Below are positions 11,337-19,680 of a DNA stretch of 29,955 nucleotides, one piece after another. Made by a program: the position numbers and the translations under genes. The notes under the pieces were generated by a model. The model saw nothing but the letters and a program-made list of their open reading frames with translations. It did no database searches and was not told where the DNA came from. Within the stretch, counting starts at the first letter, position 1. The number at the start of each line of letters is the position of its first letter. The stretch lies in contig NW_019091409.1 of assembly GCF_001949145.1 (NCBI RefSeq), positions 6,514-36,468 on the forward strand, in the 5' to 3' direction. This DNA is from Acanthaster planci. Lineage: Eukaryota; Echinodermata; Asteroidea; Valvatida; Acanthasteridae.

Positions 11337-11415
11337 TTACTGTTGCTTTCCACTGTTAAGAATCTCAGTGTATCGTTTGTATTCGCCGTCTGTAAGCTTC
11401 CAGATCACCAAATAC
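11337..11415 (-). CDS. DUF4440-protein exon 4 (last, below usual ORF size)
   Basis: The acceptor TTTTCTCTTTCACAG (minus strand) leads into G-TAT-TTG-GTG, giving KYLVIWKLTDGEYKRYTEIL and stop TAA at 11337-11339. It restores the family's usual C terminus, where aromatic and basic residues of the pattern VIWKK.DG.WKIY.DI are expected. The intron between exons 3 and 4 is 180 bases and contains a 19-base T run on the plus strand (11508-11526). Confidence 0.85.
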
Positions 11416-14400
11416 CTGTGAAAGAGAAAATCAATTATTAGCGGGAATTCTATGATAATTGAAATAATTCAAACTACACAAATGCAAATGCAATGCCATC
11501 ACCGGTATTTTTTTTTTTTTTTTTTTAGATTTGATGAGACTTTAAAACTAAGTCTAGCCACATTCACTTGAAATTATTTGATTTCGTTGACGTACTTGCC
11601 CATTTTGAAGGGCTTGTTGTCGGCCTTTGCGAAGTCATAATCGCCGCGTTCATAGAGCAACTCGCCGCCACCAATTGGTGCTACTTCAATGGCATGAAGA
11701 TTCACCAACACAGCGCCCTCACTTTTGAATGAAGCTAAGAGTTTCTGTGCATCTGGTAGCATGCAACACATAAAATTGGAAAGAACGCCATTTCAATAAT
11801 GCTCTTTGAAAAAAAAATAAAAACAAACTAAAACCTCTTCCTTTCATACTAGCCTAATAATGCATATTCTACAAAATTACAATGATGCATGTCGATTACT
11901 ATGCAAATAAGGAGTTTTTACTACGATTTTGGCAGGTTCATATTTTAATGGTAGGTTACGCCATTGGTAAAATCACAAATTGGAATTGCCGAATAATTCT
12001 TGAATATCTTATTTGAAAGAAAGTAGGTTTCGTTCAATCTGTATAATACTTCCGCCCAGAATGCTGCTGTTTTCGAGAGACACAAATTCTGTTCTCTTTT
12101 CTTTAAAATGGTCCGTCGACCACCGTGTAAAGATTTGTTTCACTTTAAATTTTTTATCCGTAAACGGGCACCAATTTACAGGAGTGGTGTGGGTACAGAT
12201 GTTGCAGGAATAATTATCAACGGGTAATACCAAAAGCAGCCAAAAAAAAGCAAACAAACACACACACGAAAACAGAAATTCAAAAGCACATTAATAGGAA
12301 AAAGTGTAAGGCAAAATTTGAAAAGAAAACTGGATCGGTTCAAAGTCAAGTTACGGGGTTCTTAACGAGAAAGCACTGCGATCCTACTATCACCCACATG
12401 GTACAATGGTATAGTCCAAAATGCAAGCTCAGTTTACAGCGAGATGATTTTCGTCAACAAAAGTTACAATTTCAGAAGTTCCAGACCCTAACCAATTCCC
12501 GCGTTTCCAGACATAATTTCCTCTGAGCCACAATCAGTTACTAAATTGTACCCTAACCGGAATTTTTGCGGCAAATCAGATAAAAACATCTATTGTTTAA
12601 ATGTTACATACCCCAAGATATCTGGCCTTTTTACGAATTAAAACTGTACATGTATTAACAAATGCTTATCACAAAATCGATGTTCACACATCACTGACAT
12701 CAACTTATCGATTTCTTCCTACCGTCTTTTCCCTCCGTTGTCTTCTCCCCTGGAACCATCATCTTACAGTCTTGAACGTAGAGGGCGTCACAGAGCGCCC
12801 TCATATCATCTCCTTCGTAAAGTTCCTTGAACAACTGATTTCGTTTCTTAATTATCTCAAGGTGCTCTGTTGAGACAAATGGAAGCAAGGTATACGCTAT
12901 TTAATGCTGACAATCTATGGTTATATTGTAGCTATGCTACAAATTTAGCCATTTTAGTTTGTATGCAGACAATAACAGCTTTACAGTAAGGTGGCACGTT
13001 TAATACCTTATGCTAAATTTAATGTCTAGGCAGATTTTCCAAGAGAAAGGCTCAAGAATAGTATAAGATAGACTTTGCTTAGGTGTGGTCAATTTAATTG
13101 GAAGGACTGATTTGCTTGGCGTTTACACATCACAAATTGAACAACGCTTAAATCACTCAGTAAAAATTGAGTAATACACTAAATTACAAAAAACACGGTG
13201 TCTCAAAAAACCGAGAGTGTTTCTTGAATGTGACTTTATTGTAAGTGTTAAATATATTCATTTCAGCTATCTTTAGTATGACACCAAGAAATCCACATTT
13301 CCGTCACGCATGACTGAGCACAAAGTGGTTTAATGGACCAAGTCAGAAAGTGCTTTGCACCTGACGCATCACAGGTTTGCACAGCATGAAGCATCAAGTA
13401 CACTACCAAAATCATTAATTCAAAGATAGCCACTGTTACGGGCTTCTTCTTGCGGCGGCCTAACCCCCGAGTCCTTCAACATGTCCCCGTTTCTTTCAGT
13501 GCAAATTTTTCACCTTGTTCTCATTGCTCTGAAATGGTTAACATGCATTACGTAAAGTTAAAATTATCTCTGGACAGTACAAATTCAAGTCCTAAATATA
13601 AACAAGTACATGACTGGAAAGCCATTTCTGACGTGGTCCATCAAACCACTCAATCATCTGTGATGGGAATTTGGATTTCTTGATGTCATACAAAAGAGGA
13701 CATCATAATGAAACCGATAATGATTACCATTTACTAAAATAATTAGTCACATTCAAGAAACAAACAAATTTATATCAGTTTCCTATTTTTATCGCTCCTT
13801 TAAGTTGTTTGAAAATGTATTTGTTTCCAACTATAGAGGCCTAAATACATGAAGAAAATATTCAGTTTTTGGACTTTGTCATGGGCATGTAAATTACACT
13901 TCATGGGTCAACTGTGTTCGGGTCAAGTAAACCAATCATTCCTGATCGATTCTTTCTATTAAACCTAAAAAGACATCACGTTTTGCATGCAGCCATCACA
14001 GCTTACAATGAGAACACGCTGAACTGATTTAAGCTTAAAGGTAGGCCTAAATCACCAACCAGAAATTTCATCCTCGGAAGTTGTTTAAAGGTTTTTCAAT
14101 GTATTACTTGCAATAAAATATATCACTATTTACGCCAGCTTTTCTGTCCTGGCTCAATAGCACTTGGTACACAGAATGATGTTAAATTGCGGTACATATA
14201 TAGCGTCACCGTGGTAAGAGCCGAGATTGATTTTAAACCTAACCAATTATTGACAGCTATTGAAAAAAATTAATAGGACCCGAGGGTTCAGTACATGCAT
14301 TAAGATTTTAATTTAAGAAGAATTTCATTATTCAAGTTAATACACTACAATAATACAATATACAACAAATAACGAATAGATGAGGAGAATTGTACTGTTG

Positions 14401-15546
14401 AAGTGAATATAATCGCGCTATAAAGTCTCGTGTATCGATGCTCATAATTGAAACCGATGAGAGGTTTGCTTTTGAGTGGGTTAATTAGAAACAAAATACG
14501 CGACATGATATTTTCCAGGCTTTATTAACCCTCAGTTATATGCAGGCAATAATTCCACAAATTTGTGACGTCTGTATGGATTACGTATGGTGACGACCAC
14601 TGAATAGGGCATGTTTGAACTGACCTACATAATTATTTTCAACTTAACGTTCAGGGCTCCAGACTTGTAATGAAAGACATCCTCAATAACAAGAGTCCGG
14701 GGAAATTTAATAACGACAGAAGTTCTTCACAACTTTGAACAAAGTCAAATCGTGCTGGCTTGCCCGGATTCACGGACATACCGGTACCAGTGTGAAAAAA
14801 ATCGACATGTTTGTATACACTGCTCTCTGTTCAACATTCAAACAACTCATGCTGCAATGTATTAGCTTCGCCTGGAAAGTCGTACAAATTAATGTCAATT
14901 ATGAATAATCTGATCACCTACAGTTACTTTAAGTCATCCTATTTCTTCTTGCCACTTGTTTGGAGTAGGTGCCTCCAAAAGCGACTGTATCACCTCTCGA
15001 ACGAACAGATCTCTCATGCATACGGAAAGATACTGATTTTTCTATAGGTGATGAATTCATGGGATGCAGAATTAAAACAGGCCTAGCCCAATTGAGCAAT
15101 TTTTTATATATTTCAGAGTGGATGTAAGGTCCTACTCGACCTAGGACATATATATCTGAAATAAAANNNNNNNNNNNNNNNNNNNNNNNNNNNNNNNNNN
15201 NNNNNNNNNNNNNNNNNNNNNNNNNNNNNNNNNNNNNNNNNNNNNNNNNNNNNNNNNNNNNNNNNNNNNNNNNNNNNNNNNNNNNNNNNNNNNNNNNNNN
15301 NNNNNNNNNNNNNNNNNNNNNNNNNNNNNNNNNNNNNNNNNNNNNNNNNNNNNNNNNNNNNNNNNNNNNNNNNNNNNNNNNNNNNNNNNNNNNNNNNNNN
15401 NNNNNNNNNNNNNNNNNNNNNNNNNNNNNNNNNNNNNNNNNNNNNNNNNNNNNNNNNNNCAGATGGCTTTAATATTTACAAATGGCAGGTATTCATCACA
15501 AATTCTGAACAGAAAGAAACCTTTCAAAAGTTAACTTACCACTCAT
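11337..15546 (-). CDS. SnoaL-like / DUF4440 (NTF2-fold) protein, 4 exons, 128 aa
   Basis: Minus-strand exons 15546-15540, 12866-12723, 11752-11596 and 11415-11337 join into 129 codons including TAA. All introns are GT..AG and phases agree (1,1,2). The product starts MSEHLEIIKKRNQLFKELY. It shows the single-domain layout of the DUF4440/SnoaL-like superfamily: an N-terminal helix, LYVQDCKMMVPGEKTTEGKD (residues 31-50) matching the family's 'LYT.DA.LMPPG...EGK' turn, an E..Y..G.Y strand (about 81-90), and GKYLVIWKLTDGEYKRYTEI (102-120) as the last sheet strands. Such small proteins adopt the cone-shaped NTF2 fold, and the function of most animal members is unknown. I propose no substrate. There is no signal peptide or membrane segment, so it is probably cytosolic. 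Confidence 0.87.
11596..11752 (-). CDS. DUF4440-protein exon 3
   Basis: The acceptor GCATGCTACCAG (minus strand) leads into D-A-Q-K-L-L-A-S-F. The exon carries the central sheet, with LHAIEVAPIGGGELLYERGD, and ends GGCAA|GTACGT. Reading through that donor adds only a few residues before TAA at 11574-11576 and loses the final two strands, so the donor is probably used; intron retention would give a shorter protein. Confidence 0.85.
12723..12866 (-). CDS. DUF4440-protein exon 2
   Basis: The acceptor TTTGTCTCAACAG (minus strand) and donor GACG|GTAGGA bound a 48-codon, phase-1 symmetrical exon. It encodes the N-terminal helix and the DCKMMVPGEKTTEGKD turn that defines the family. Confidence 0.88.
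15112..15166. repeat. imperfect inverted repeat abutting the gap
   Basis: TATTTCAGAGTGGATGTAAGGTCCTA and, after a few bases, TAGGACATATATATCTGAAATA form an interrupted hairpin ending directly at the run of N. The sequence that broke the assembly may therefore be a larger fold-back element. Confidence 0.5.
15167..15459. other. assembly gap, 293 N
   Basis: Unresolved bases lie within intron 1 of the DUF4440 gene. The coding model does not need any sequence from the gap, but an alternative first exon or a repeat could be hidden here. The apparent 128-codon open frame across it is an artefact of N. Confidence 0.99.
15540..15546 (-). CDS. DUF4440-protein exon 1 (7 coding bases)
   Basis: The coding part is only ATGAGTG, followed by the consensus donor GTAAGT (minus strand). 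Joining to exon 2 gives M-S-E-H-L-E. A purine (A) at -3 supports initiation. The 5' UTR must lie at higher coordinates. A TATA-like word, CTATAAT on the minus strand near 15621-15627, sits about 75 bases upstream of the ATG, but this is weak evidence for a promoter. Confidence 0.75.
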
Positions 15547-17520
15547 GATGGATATGGCTGAACCGATTGCCAGATGAAAATTAGTAAGTGGTGTTTTGGG
15601 GGCTGTTCTTGGGGTCCGATTATAGATCAGTCTGTGCATTCGTACTCAGTCAACGTCCTACGCTCATATGAAAACGGGAAAGCGCAGATTTCAACAATAT
15701 AAGGCGGCCGGTGTTAAAGAAAGCACTCTGATTGGTCGGGCATCTCAGAAATGGGATGGTCAAAAAAAATATTTCCTTCTGTTTGTCATTTTGTTTCTGT
15801 GTTTTGGCACAGGTACTTATTCGTAGAAACATCCCCTCAAATTAGCTGAAATAGATACAGAAAAATAAAAATGACATAAAAATGACAATAATTAGCAACA
15901 ATTTTAGCACAAACAATTTTTCCTTTTAAAATAAAACATAAATTTTCATACGATTCCAGTCATTATTTAGACAATTAACACTGATAGCACAATGGATAAT
16001 AAATCTTTCGATTTATTGCTCGTACATTATCAAGTACAAAACGAAAGGAATGGAATATAACAATTCATCTACCCAATACTAAAATATACGACGTGATTCA
16101 ATACACAGGGAATACTTTTTTCAAACTCTTTTCATACACAACAAACAAAGATTTTTGCCCACTCAGCAGGGCACCTGTTATTTTTCAGTACGGTGTTGTA
16201 AGATCGAAGGATATTCTAAATGTAACTAGGCCGAAGGTTAACCTTGTCTCACACGAAGGGTGCAGTCTATTAATTTAAATGAGAATTTCTTGCCAGCTCA
16301 TTAGCATTAAAAGTGCCCACACAGTATCTTTTGAAAACCGAGAGTTTGTATGGCCCCAAAATGGCGAGACTGTGTAAATCTTGGCCAGGATCAACTCCCC
16401 AGGTCTTTGGGCTTTCGTCTGAGTGCAGAATAAAAAAAGCAGAAACAAACACCAAAATACGGGTGAAAACTGGTCCTAATTGCCCGAGAAAGTTGAGGTT
16501 GCCACTTGAAAGTGGCTGCAAGCAGACTTCCTAAAAATCACTTTTCGGGGTGGATTTTTTTGTGGGAATAACTCAAAATATAATCGGTTAACCCACATAA
16601 AATTGAAAAGAAAGTGAAAGATTAGGGACCATACAATAATTTAACGTGCGTTTCAGAAATCTCAGGGATGTTGTGCATTCGTGTTATTGGGCCCTGAACA
16701 ATGCTGATTTCACACTGTTTTCAATGGGGCTTGAATTAGTGGACTGCACCACATACAGTACTTGAGTTCCGACGGCTAGACAAGGTTGTCGTGGACAATT
16801 TGTCTGACAAGAGACAAGAGAGATTGAGAGGCAGCACGGAACGCTAGGCCCACCTACGATCGTGTAAGGCAAGGTTATCGTTAGCCAGCAAAGTATTACA
16901 TTATATTTAAAAGGTTCTTTAAAGTTCTGTGCTTGTGTACGGAATTTGGAAACTTCAATGTTATTACATATATTGTGAAATATATGAGCAACAATCTTTA
17001 AACCTTCTACGACTAACATGACTGTGAATTAAGGGTTTTGTAGCATTTTCAAACTTGAACATGGTCGATTGACGGGTTCTGTGAAAAGAATTGCACTGAA
17101 CTGTAACAATAGAGTCTGCATAAATACTTGTAAAAAATAACATACACTTTTATTTTTGTTCATGCACTTTGCACAGCCGAAATCACACTTTTGTTACAAA
17201 ATCTCCGTTATCAACAACAGAGCAATGTGGAGTAACTCTTTGCGAAATTGGGATTTGTCAAACATAAAACACTTTCACTATTCTTAGTTTATATAAGCGG
17301 CTGGCTCACTAGTTCACCTGTAACCTCACCACATGTTTACACTTTGCTTTATTTTTTAAAGGTATTAATGAAAGGGTCACCCAAACCAGTTGTACCCATG
17401 ACTGTGACTACACAAAACTGCATAACTGCTGGTTAAAGGAGAAAAAAGTGGTCACATTTTTGACGCCAAGGACATTGCAGATTTTAAAAAAAAACAACTC
17501 TAGAACCCCCTTGAACGCAA
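15547..17520. other. intergenic spacer, no supported gene
   Basis: This holds the presumed promoter and 5' UTR side of the DUF4440 gene (first few hundred bases). Overlapping open stretches on both strands at 16270-16534 look coding-sized but match no family I know. A plus-strand TATA-like word (TATAAGGC, about 15699-15706) is isolated. Confidence 0.5.
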
Positions 17521-17891
17521 TTGTACCACCTACTTCGAAGAAGTCCTCTTTTTTATAATTGTAAAACACTTAAATTGGGTGGTATTTATTCTCTTCACCT
17601 TGGGACCTTCATGCATCAATTATATAATACTATGTTACCCGAATCTATTTGTGCTATGTTTGTAAGAAACGATGAAGTTCAAGATCATTTCACTAGACTG
17701 TGTACTAAATTTCATCAATCTTTTGTTCGTACCACTGCTACTCAAAATACAGAAGGCATCAGAGACCCAACTACACTGCTGAATTCCCTTGAAGTTTCTT
17801 TAAAAGTATACAGAATATTCGTTTATTCAAAAAGAAATTTAAGGTAAAATTACTCTCTACTTATGTAGACTTTAATTCGTCTAATTCTTAA
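17521..17891 (+). mobile_element. decayed LINE: C-terminal end of the reverse-transcriptase ORF
   Basis: The frame from 17521 reads L-G-G-I-Y-S-L-H-L-G-T-F-M-H-Q-L-Y-N followed by LPESICAMF and later RDPTTLLNSL. This matches the tail of CR1/L2-type non-LTR retrotransposon ORF2, with its pattern 'IY.L..G.FMY...N.LP..F......R.....P.LWNSL'. After about 17785 the family-like reading (FKKKFK.KLLSTY) continues in another frame to a stop at 17889-17891, so at least one frameshift has occurred. No reverse-transcriptase core is found upstream, so the copy is 5'-truncated, as is usual for LINE insertions. It is inert. Confidence 0.7.
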
Positions 17892-18353
17892 CATGCCTCA
17901 CAGGGTTACTGGACCCACTGTTTTGGTTTAGTTCTGTAATGTGAATGAGTATAGGTGTGCTGGCTGGTTCGAATCAGGTGTAGCAGCGGGCCGGCGCACC
18001 CGAGTAGGTTTGTGGTTTTTTTCACAAGCCTTCGTGGGCATTCACTGAGAACTTACAGCGTTGAAATACACGTCGGGCAGGGTAAAACCTCCATAAATCA
18101 GTTTGACGCCACGCCGTCAAAATCTTTCAAAGCAAATTGTGATTCTGCTGCAATTAATTAAAAATTTTCAAAGAATTTGTGTTCGACATGGCAGAATCAC
18201 GACGTTTGAGGCGGCTGTAACGTTCTCATAATGTGTCACATGGTCTATCCCTTCCTCCATTCCTCAACCATGCATGCTTCAACACCAGCACCTTTGAAAT
18301 ACCGTAACGATTATCATTGCATGCCACGGATATCCTGCAACAATCTACACATA
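17892..18353. other. possible LINE 3' UTR and spacer
   Basis: Sequence directly after the LINE stop is likely its 3' UTR. It includes GGTTCGAATC at about 17967-17976, which fits the tRNA internal promoter B box, but the flanking T-stem does not pair well. No intact tRNA cloverleaf is visible, and a tRNA-derived SINE tail is only a guess. Confidence 0.4.
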
Positions 18354-18408
18354 CCACTTCATTTCTTGACAAGAATATAATATAAAACCAGTGCTCTGGA
18401 ATATGTGA

Positions 18409-18450
18409 TTGCCGAGCTTTCGGTTACTGAGTACCTTCTTCAGGGCAAGC
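18409..18450 (-). ncRNA. hammerhead-ribozyme-like motif, left arm
   Basis: Read on the minus strand: stem I strand TTGCC, then the CUGANGA box as CTGAAGA (18443-18437), stem II region AGGTACTCAGTAACC, GAAA (18421-18418), AGCT, C, and GGCAA (18413-18409), which pairs with TTGCC. AGCU read from the last A of GAAA can form only a two-base-pair stem III without a loop, as in the dimeric minimal hammerheads described from Penelope-like elements. Cleavage would follow the C of GCTC. One extra A lies between the core box and stem II, and stem II needs a bulge, so this copy may be weak or inactive. Confidence 0.5.
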
Positions 18451-18476
18451 AGATTCAGATTGAGAACTGAATCTGC

Positions 18477-18518
18477 TTGCCCTGAACTTGAGGTACTCGA
18501 TTACCGAAAGCTCGGCAA
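18477..18518 (+). ncRNA. hammerhead-ribozyme-like motif, right arm (degenerate core)
   Basis: Read on the plus strand: TTGCC (18477-18481), CTGA, four bases, GA (18490-18491), stem II GGTA/TACC (18492-18495 with 18502-18505) around CTCGAT, GAAA (18506-18509), GCTC and GGCAA (18514-18518). Stem I, stem II, GAAA and the NUH cleavage triplet are intact and stem II is better than in the left copy, but the core box has three extra bases, which should abolish activity. Confidence 0.45.
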
Positions 18519-18608
18519 TCACATATTCCAGAGCACCATATATTATATTTTTATCAATATTCTTATCACGGTGCTACGCAGCCCTTCCATGTTCCACTTC
18601 ATTTCTTG

Positions 18609-19457
18609 TTGATTTGACCGTGCATCAACAAGTCAGAGGTAAAACAAAATTAAACCTGCAGTGAGTTAAGTTGAATTTATTCCCGTCAGTGTGGCACTCA
18701 CGGGAAAGGTTTTTTCTAGCCAACTGCAATCAGTATATTCCTTTAAGTTTCTCATGAACTACAGGTTAGATGACCTTGTGACTTCCCGCATTCAGCACTA
18801 CCCGGTATTCACATCCTTTGTCCGGCGGCGCACACCAGCAAAATTATCGTGTACACGCTTTGAATAGCTGCATGATTTAATCGTAGCTATCGGAGCAAAA
18901 TTTGCAAGTCCACAGGTTCAGAACAAATTCAGAAAAAAAAACAGATAGCTCCCCACAATCTTATTCGATACCTTGTTTAAGATTAAAAGGAATTTGTTTC
19001 ACAACGCGGATGCCGCTTTAAATGCAGACTCAACTGGAAAAGCATTTAATAACTTTCCTGCGGCTGTTCATCCGTCACATGACTAATGCTCACCCACACA
19101 CACCAACAGGTTGTGAAAAACAGCTTCCAATAATTGTGTGTGCTCCAACCAACCGTTAAGCAAGATCTTATAACAGAGACCGCCTGCCATAGTAAGTGAA
19201 TTCCAAACCTTTCACATGCACAGTGGGTCAGCATTGAACAAAAAGTGTTATCAAAAGCCTTTTCTGAAGTGAAAGCTACAACTAAGCTGCAATTGAACAT
19301 AGCCACAGAAGTCTCATGTACATGTACGTGTACAAATGTAATCTTATCTGCGTGTACACGTACAGTACATGTACAGTACATAGTACATGAAAACACACAC
19401 ATTGCAGCACTGAAAAGGCTGCAACAAGTTGTCCTCTTCGGTGTCATATAGATCGAC
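18609..19457. other. spacer and presumed 5' region of the exchanger gene
   Basis: This holds no supported exon. It contains the TGTAC-rich palindromic cluster described separately and, presumably, the promoter of the exchanger gene; I see no convincing TATA box. The 137-codon open frame on the minus strand (19046-19459) is rich in Cys and Val-His repeats produced by that cluster and looks non-coding. Confidence 0.5.
19314..19389. repeat. TGTAC/GTACA palindrome cluster upstream of the exchanger start
   Basis: CATGTACATGTACGTGTACA is followed about 20 bases later by TGTACACGTACAGTACATG and further GTACA words. The two groups are roughly inverted copies. The cluster ends about 70 bases before the exchanger ATG, in its likely 5' UTR or core promoter, where it could fold as RNA or bind factors. 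Chance expansion of a short palindrome is equally possible. Confidence 0.55.
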
Positions 19458-19680
19458 ATGTCTCGTTTGGGGGGTAACCGTGCGTGGAGGGCAGCTTCGG
19501 CAGTCCAGGTCTATTTTAGCCTGAGCTGCTTATCGCTAGCAGGAGCCTCAGCATTCCTGGCCTTGGGAATACATTTCGGACACTTCCAACTCTGGAAAGA
19601 CGATGTGGAACACCGTGCATTTAGGAGAAGTGCCGACGGAGGAAATGCTGCGGGATACGTCGACCTGGCAGTCAATGGCG
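19458..19680 (+). CDS. exchanger exon 1 (N terminus)
   Basis: ATG 19458 has a G at -3 and an in-frame TAG immediately upstream at 19449-19451, which fixes the start. The exon encodes residues 1-74, with a hydrophobic stretch [20 protein letters not shown] and then a polar extracellular segment. The donor is GGCG|GTCAGT. Confidence 0.82.

Larger units (their letters stand above)
12867..15539 (-). other. intron 1 of the DUF4440 gene
   Basis: This 2,673-base intron contains the assembly gap and no other supported gene. An open stretch at 13450-13683 (+) has no recognised domain. The palindrome TAGGCCTA occurs at 14042-14049. Confidence 0.65.
18354..18608. mobile_element. fold-back insertion flanked by a 15-base direct repeat
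   Basis: CCACTTCATTTCTTG occurs at 18354-18368 and again at 18594-18608, enclosing 225 bases. Inside is a fold-back with arms 18391-18458 and 18467-18536 and an 8-base loop; the outermost 34 bases of each arm are perfectly complementary. The direct repeats fit a target-site duplication of the length made by LINE- or Penelope-like retroelements. The inverted arrangement and the ribozyme-like motifs in both arms point to two head-to-head termini of a Penelope-like element. The element family is an inference, as no reverse transcriptase or GIY-YIG domain is present. Confidence 0.65.

Noticed and set aside
11574-11595. Reading DUF4440 exon 3 through to the in-frame TAA as the natural C terminus
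   Set aside because: A good GTACGT donor sits just before it, and exon 4 restores the conserved KYLVIWK...Y.EI ending in frame, so the read-through is more likely intron sequence.
15141-15527. 128-codon minus-strand open frame
   Set aside because: Most of it is the run of N, so the frame is open only because unknown bases cannot encode a stop.
16270-16534. Overlapping open frames of 83 and 73 codons on opposite strands
   Set aside because: Neither resembles a known family, and mirrored open frames on both strands usually reflect stop-poor composition. I could not support a gene or a transposon here.
17967-17976. tRNA gene suggested by GGTTCGAATC
   Set aside because: The T-stem does not pair properly and no acceptor or anticodon stem could be found around it.
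19046-19459. 137-codon minus-strand open frame upstream of the exchanger
   Set aside because: Its Val-His repeats come from the TGTAC palindrome cluster. It has no domain and no partner exons.
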